Assembly (NCBI GenBank): GCA_031266695.1
Contig: JAISAK010000083.1
Span: 1-6,980 of the forward strand
Length of the DNA stretch: 6,980 bases
Direction: 5' to 3'
Origin: Treponema sp.
GTDB lineage: Bacteria; Spirochaetota; Spirochaetia; Treponematales; Breznakiellaceae
Shown piece after piece: positions 5,407-6,980 of the stretch. The stretch's first letter is position 1, and each line of letters begins with the position of its first letter. The translations under genes and the position numbers were made by a program. The notes under the pieces are model-generated. The model was given only the letters and a program-made list of their open reading frames with translations, did not search any database and was not told the DNA's origin.

Positions 5407-5994
5407 ATGACCCTTGCGGATAAAATTACCTCCCTGCGTATTATTTTGGCTCCTTTGTTTTTTATCATTTACCTGGCGCCGGTATTTTTCCCGGCCTTGC
5501 CCGTGAACGGTTCCGGCTGGACAGTGCCGGTATTGTGGGCGCTGTTTATTGTTTCCCAAATTACCGACATGATTGACGGAATGGTTGCCCGCGGCCGCAA
5601 AGAGGTTAGTGATTTCGGCAAACTTTTCGACCCCTTTGCCGATACCCTGGCGCAAATTACCTTTTTTCTCTGTTTTGTTATTGACGGACTTCTGCCGGTG
5701 GTTCTCTATCTGGCAGTCCTGTACAGGGAATTTTGCATTCTTTTTATGCGGAATTTGATGCTCCGGAAGGGTATTGCTATGGGAGCCAGGATAGGGGGAA
5801 AAATCAAAACGGTGGTTTACATTCTCGCTGAAATTGCGGCTCTGCTCGCGGCAAGCGTCAACAGATTGGATTTTGCCGTATTTCTTTTTCCCTTTTTCAA
5901 AACAAGCGCGCTGATTATTTTTATCCTTTCCGTGATTCTTTCAATAATATCCTTCTTTGACTATCTTTCTGTGTACAAGGGAAAAACCACGTAA
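5407..5994 (+). CDS. pgsA: CDP-alcohol phosphatidyltransferase, probable phosphatidylglycerophosphate synthase
   Basis: The enzyme would join CDP-diacylglycerol and glycerol 3-phosphate into phosphatidylglycerol phosphate at the cytoplasmic membrane. The CDP-alcohol phosphotransferase signature DGx2ARx8Gx3Dx3D is complete at residues 57-79 (D57, G58, A61, R62, G71, D75, D79), with the additional acidic D54 before it. Features favouring PgsA over other members are the N-terminal ADKITSLRIILAP, REFCILFMR at 107-115, and GKIKTVVY at 131-138. Length (195 residues) and about five or six membrane helices fit the family. The common DPxADK has T80 instead of Lys. The ATG at 5407 is the only plausible start: an in-frame TGA lies two codons upstream and the conserved N-terminus begins at once. 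It lacks a ribosome site, and a promoter ends just before it. Substrate identity is inferred from family motifs. Confidence 0.88.
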   Translation: MTLADKITSLRIILAPLFFIIYLAPVFFPALPVNGSGWTVPVLWALFIVSQITDMIDGMVARGRKEVSDFGKLFDPFADTLAQITFFLCFVIDGLLPVVLYLAVLYREFCILFMRNLMLRKGIAMGARIGGKIKTVVYILAEIAALLAASVNRLDFAVFLFPFFKTSALIIFILSVILSIISFFDYLSVYKGKTT

Positions 5995-6009
5995 CGCCTT
6001 AAAGCAAAT

Positions 6010-6059
6010 TCCCGGAACGCTGAAAAACACGTAACGGTATTTTTCAGCGCTTTCCGGGA
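6010..6059. terminator. Long stem-loop downstream of pgsA
   Basis: Bases 6010-6027 pair with 6040-6059 as an 18-bp stem interrupted only by a two-base bulge (CT at 6050-6051), with a 12-base loop at 6028-6039. The stem closes with A5/T5. No T tract follows on the plus strand, so it is not a textbook intrinsic terminator; it may protect the 3' end or act in either direction between the convergent genes. The loop-proximal GAAAAACACGTAACG (6022-6036) nearly duplicates the pgsA stop region (5981-5996). Confidence 0.55.
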
Positions 6060-6077
6060 GTTTGCGCGGGCCGCCCC

Positions 6078-6089
6078 GGGGACAAAGCT
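6078..6089 (+). repeat. Degenerate GGGGACAGAGCT copy in the convergent intergenic region
   Basis: GGGGACAAAGCT has one mismatch to the consensus. It directly precedes a GC-rich block of overlapping palindromes (from 6091), an arrangement that recalls other copies sitting near hairpins. Confidence 0.4.
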
Positions 6090-6090
6090 T

Positions 6091-6139
6091 CCGGCCGGGG
6101 CTTTTGCCGGCTTCGGCCGGTATCTGGCCCGAAGCCGGC
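6091..6139. terminator. GC-rich hairpin cluster between convergent genes
   Basis: GCCGGCTTCGG (6106-6116) and CCGAAGCCGGC (6129-6139) make a perfect 11-bp stem with a 12-base loop that can extend by two more pairs. An alternative fold pairs CCGGCCG (6091-6097) with CGGCCGG (6114-6120), so the two structures exclude each other. On the plus strand TTTT follows five bases after the main stem; on the minus strand AAAAG follows, so termination of the metal-binding gene from this side would not be of the classical type. The hairpin lies eight bases beyond the minus-strand gene's stop. Confidence 0.5.
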
Positions 6140-6147
6140 CGCCGTTT

Positions 6148-6980
6148 TCAGTAAAGGGCTTCTTTCAGGTTTTGCACATTTTGGGACATTAAATCATAGT
6201 AGTTCGCCCCTCGGTCGAAATCTCTTTTGGAAATATTGTGGGCCGCGTGGAGCAGCAGCTTTTTGGCCCCCGTTTCTTCGCAAAGAGTATCGGCTATTTT
6301 TTCGTTGGAAAGTTCGATGTGGAACACCACGGGGATCTTTTCAGCCTTTACCTTGTCAACCAGAAAGGCCACGGTAGCGGCGCTGCATTCGGTTTCAGTG
6401 GAACAGCCGGGGAAGGCCGCGAAGTAGCTGAGGCCGTAGGCGTCGGCAAAGTAACGGAAGGGGAAACGGTCGCCGAATACAAAGGTTTTCCGTTTCGCGC
6501 CGTCTACCATGCTCTGAAAAGCGGCGTCCAGGGACGTCAATTTTGCCAGATAGGAGCCGGCGTTGTCCTCGTAAGCCGCGGCGTTAGCCGCATCCCGCTG
6601 TTTAAGTACGCCGGTGATTTTTTGTACAATAAGTTTCGCGTTTTTTGGAGAAGTCCAGACATGTTCGTCGTATTCAATTTCTTCTTCTTCCCCTTCCTCC
6701 TCTTCCTGCATCCCTTCGACAATAATTTCTTCTACCACCTCCACACAGTCCATTAGGGTGATAATTTCCATGCGGCTTGTATCCATCGATTCAAGGATCC
6801 GTTCAACCCAGGCATCGGATTCGCCCCCCACATAAATAAATACGTCACAGTTTTGTACCCTGATAATATCCCGGGGGGTCGGTTCAAAAGAATGACTTTC
6901 CGCCCCGGGGGGAAGCAGCATGGTAAGATTGACTCTGTCTCCGGCAATTTCGCGGACAAAATCATAGGGCGGGAAAATAG
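6148..6980 (-). CDS. Metal (zinc/manganese) ABC transporter substrate-binding protein, N-terminus beyond window
   Basis: This is a ZnuA/TroA-family (cluster A-I) periplasmic receptor that passes Zn2+ or Mn2+ to an ABC permease. The frame is open from the right edge through 276 visible residues, starting IFPPYDFVREIAGDRVNLTMLLPPG, so the signal peptide and first strand are missing. Probable ligands are H29 (GAESHSFEP) and H106 (EYDEHVWTSP). The third family position, usually His in an HxAFxYF-type motif, reads GDRFPFRYF (169-177); H220 (FHIELSN) may serve instead. The loop before H106, often His-rich in zinc receptors, is acidic here: residues 92-101 are EEEEGEEEEI-like. The protein is therefore of the variant DRFPFRY clade, whose metal preference is not settled by motif alone. 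It converges on pgsA with 153 bp between them. Permease and ATPase genes are not visible and could lie upstream, to the right. Confidence 0.9.
   Translation of the reverse strand, partial: IFPPYDFVREIAGDRVNLTMLLPPGAESHSFEPTPRDIIRVQNCDVFIYVGGESDAWVERILESMDTSRMEIITLMDCVEVVEEIIVEGMQEEEEGEEEEIEYDEHVWTSPKNAKLIVQKITGVLKQRDAANAAAYEDNAGSYLAKLTSLDAAFQSMVDGAKRKTFVFGDRFPFRYFADAYGLSYFAAFPGCSTETECSAATVAFLVDKVKAEKIPVVFHIELSNEKIADTLCEETGAKKLLLHAAHNISKRDFDRGANYYDLMSQNVQNLKEALY

Noticed and set aside
6238..6756. 172-codon open frame on the plus strand
   Set aside because: It is antisense to the metal-binding protein gene, whose motifs are unmistakable; the plus frame has no recognisable domain and arises from codon bias.
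6931..6942. GACTCTGTCTCC, resembling an inverted GGGGACAGAGC copy
   Set aside because: It encodes the normal AGDRV of ZnuA-type proteins (EIAGDRVNLT), so family conservation explains it better than the repeat.

Overview
The window reads as chromosomal DNA of a spirochaete, most likely a Treponema of the moderate-GC type known from termite guts. This is inferred from the protein style: a signal peptide ending LFA|Q, paired helical-repeat and LysM envelope proteins, a cytidylate kinase-like/BON fusion, and a PgsA with an unusual motif. No marker gene settles the genus.

Layout. (1) 1-1430, plus strand: the 3' part of a helical-repeat protein, coupled by an ATGA overlap to a secreted helical-repeat/LysM protein; probably a cell-envelope operon. 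(2) 1412-1963, minus strand: a NUDIX hydrolase converging on that operon with a 19-bp tail-to-tail overlap. (3) 2045-2866, plus strand: a cytidylate kinase-like protein with a C-terminal BON-like domain, behind a near-consensus sigma-70 promoter and followed by a terminator-like hairpin. (4) 2965-5329, plus strand: an M32 metallocarboxypeptidase overlapping by 11 bp an unrecognised four-helix membrane protein. (5) 5407-5994, plus strand: a PgsA-type CDP-alcohol phosphatidyltransferase whose promoter places its mRNA start at or next to the ATG (leaderless candidate). (6) 5995-6147: convergent intergenic space with two strong hairpins. (7) 6148-6980, minus strand: a ZnuA/TroA-type metal-binding protein, running off the right edge.

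The most unusual feature is not a gene. The word GGGGACAGAGC occurs six times exactly (both strands) in under 7 kb, with several one- or two-mismatch copies. It sits in leaders, beside two promoters, at gene ends and inside two reading frames. In the peptidase two copies form a 36-bp tandem, and there and in the membrane protein the plus-strand copies are read in frame as Gly-Asp-Arg-Ala. Several copies form inverted pairs able to fold into hairpins. This looks like a small palindromic interspersed repeat family that tolerates, or exploits, insertion into coding sequence. Whether it is a REP/MITE-like element mobilised in trans cannot be told from this window.

The genes are mostly housekeeping or envelope functions (murein binding, peptide turnover, phospholipid synthesis, metal uptake). 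I see no CRISPR array, tRNA, rRNA, transposase or defence system, and no stretch above 300 bases lacks a gene.
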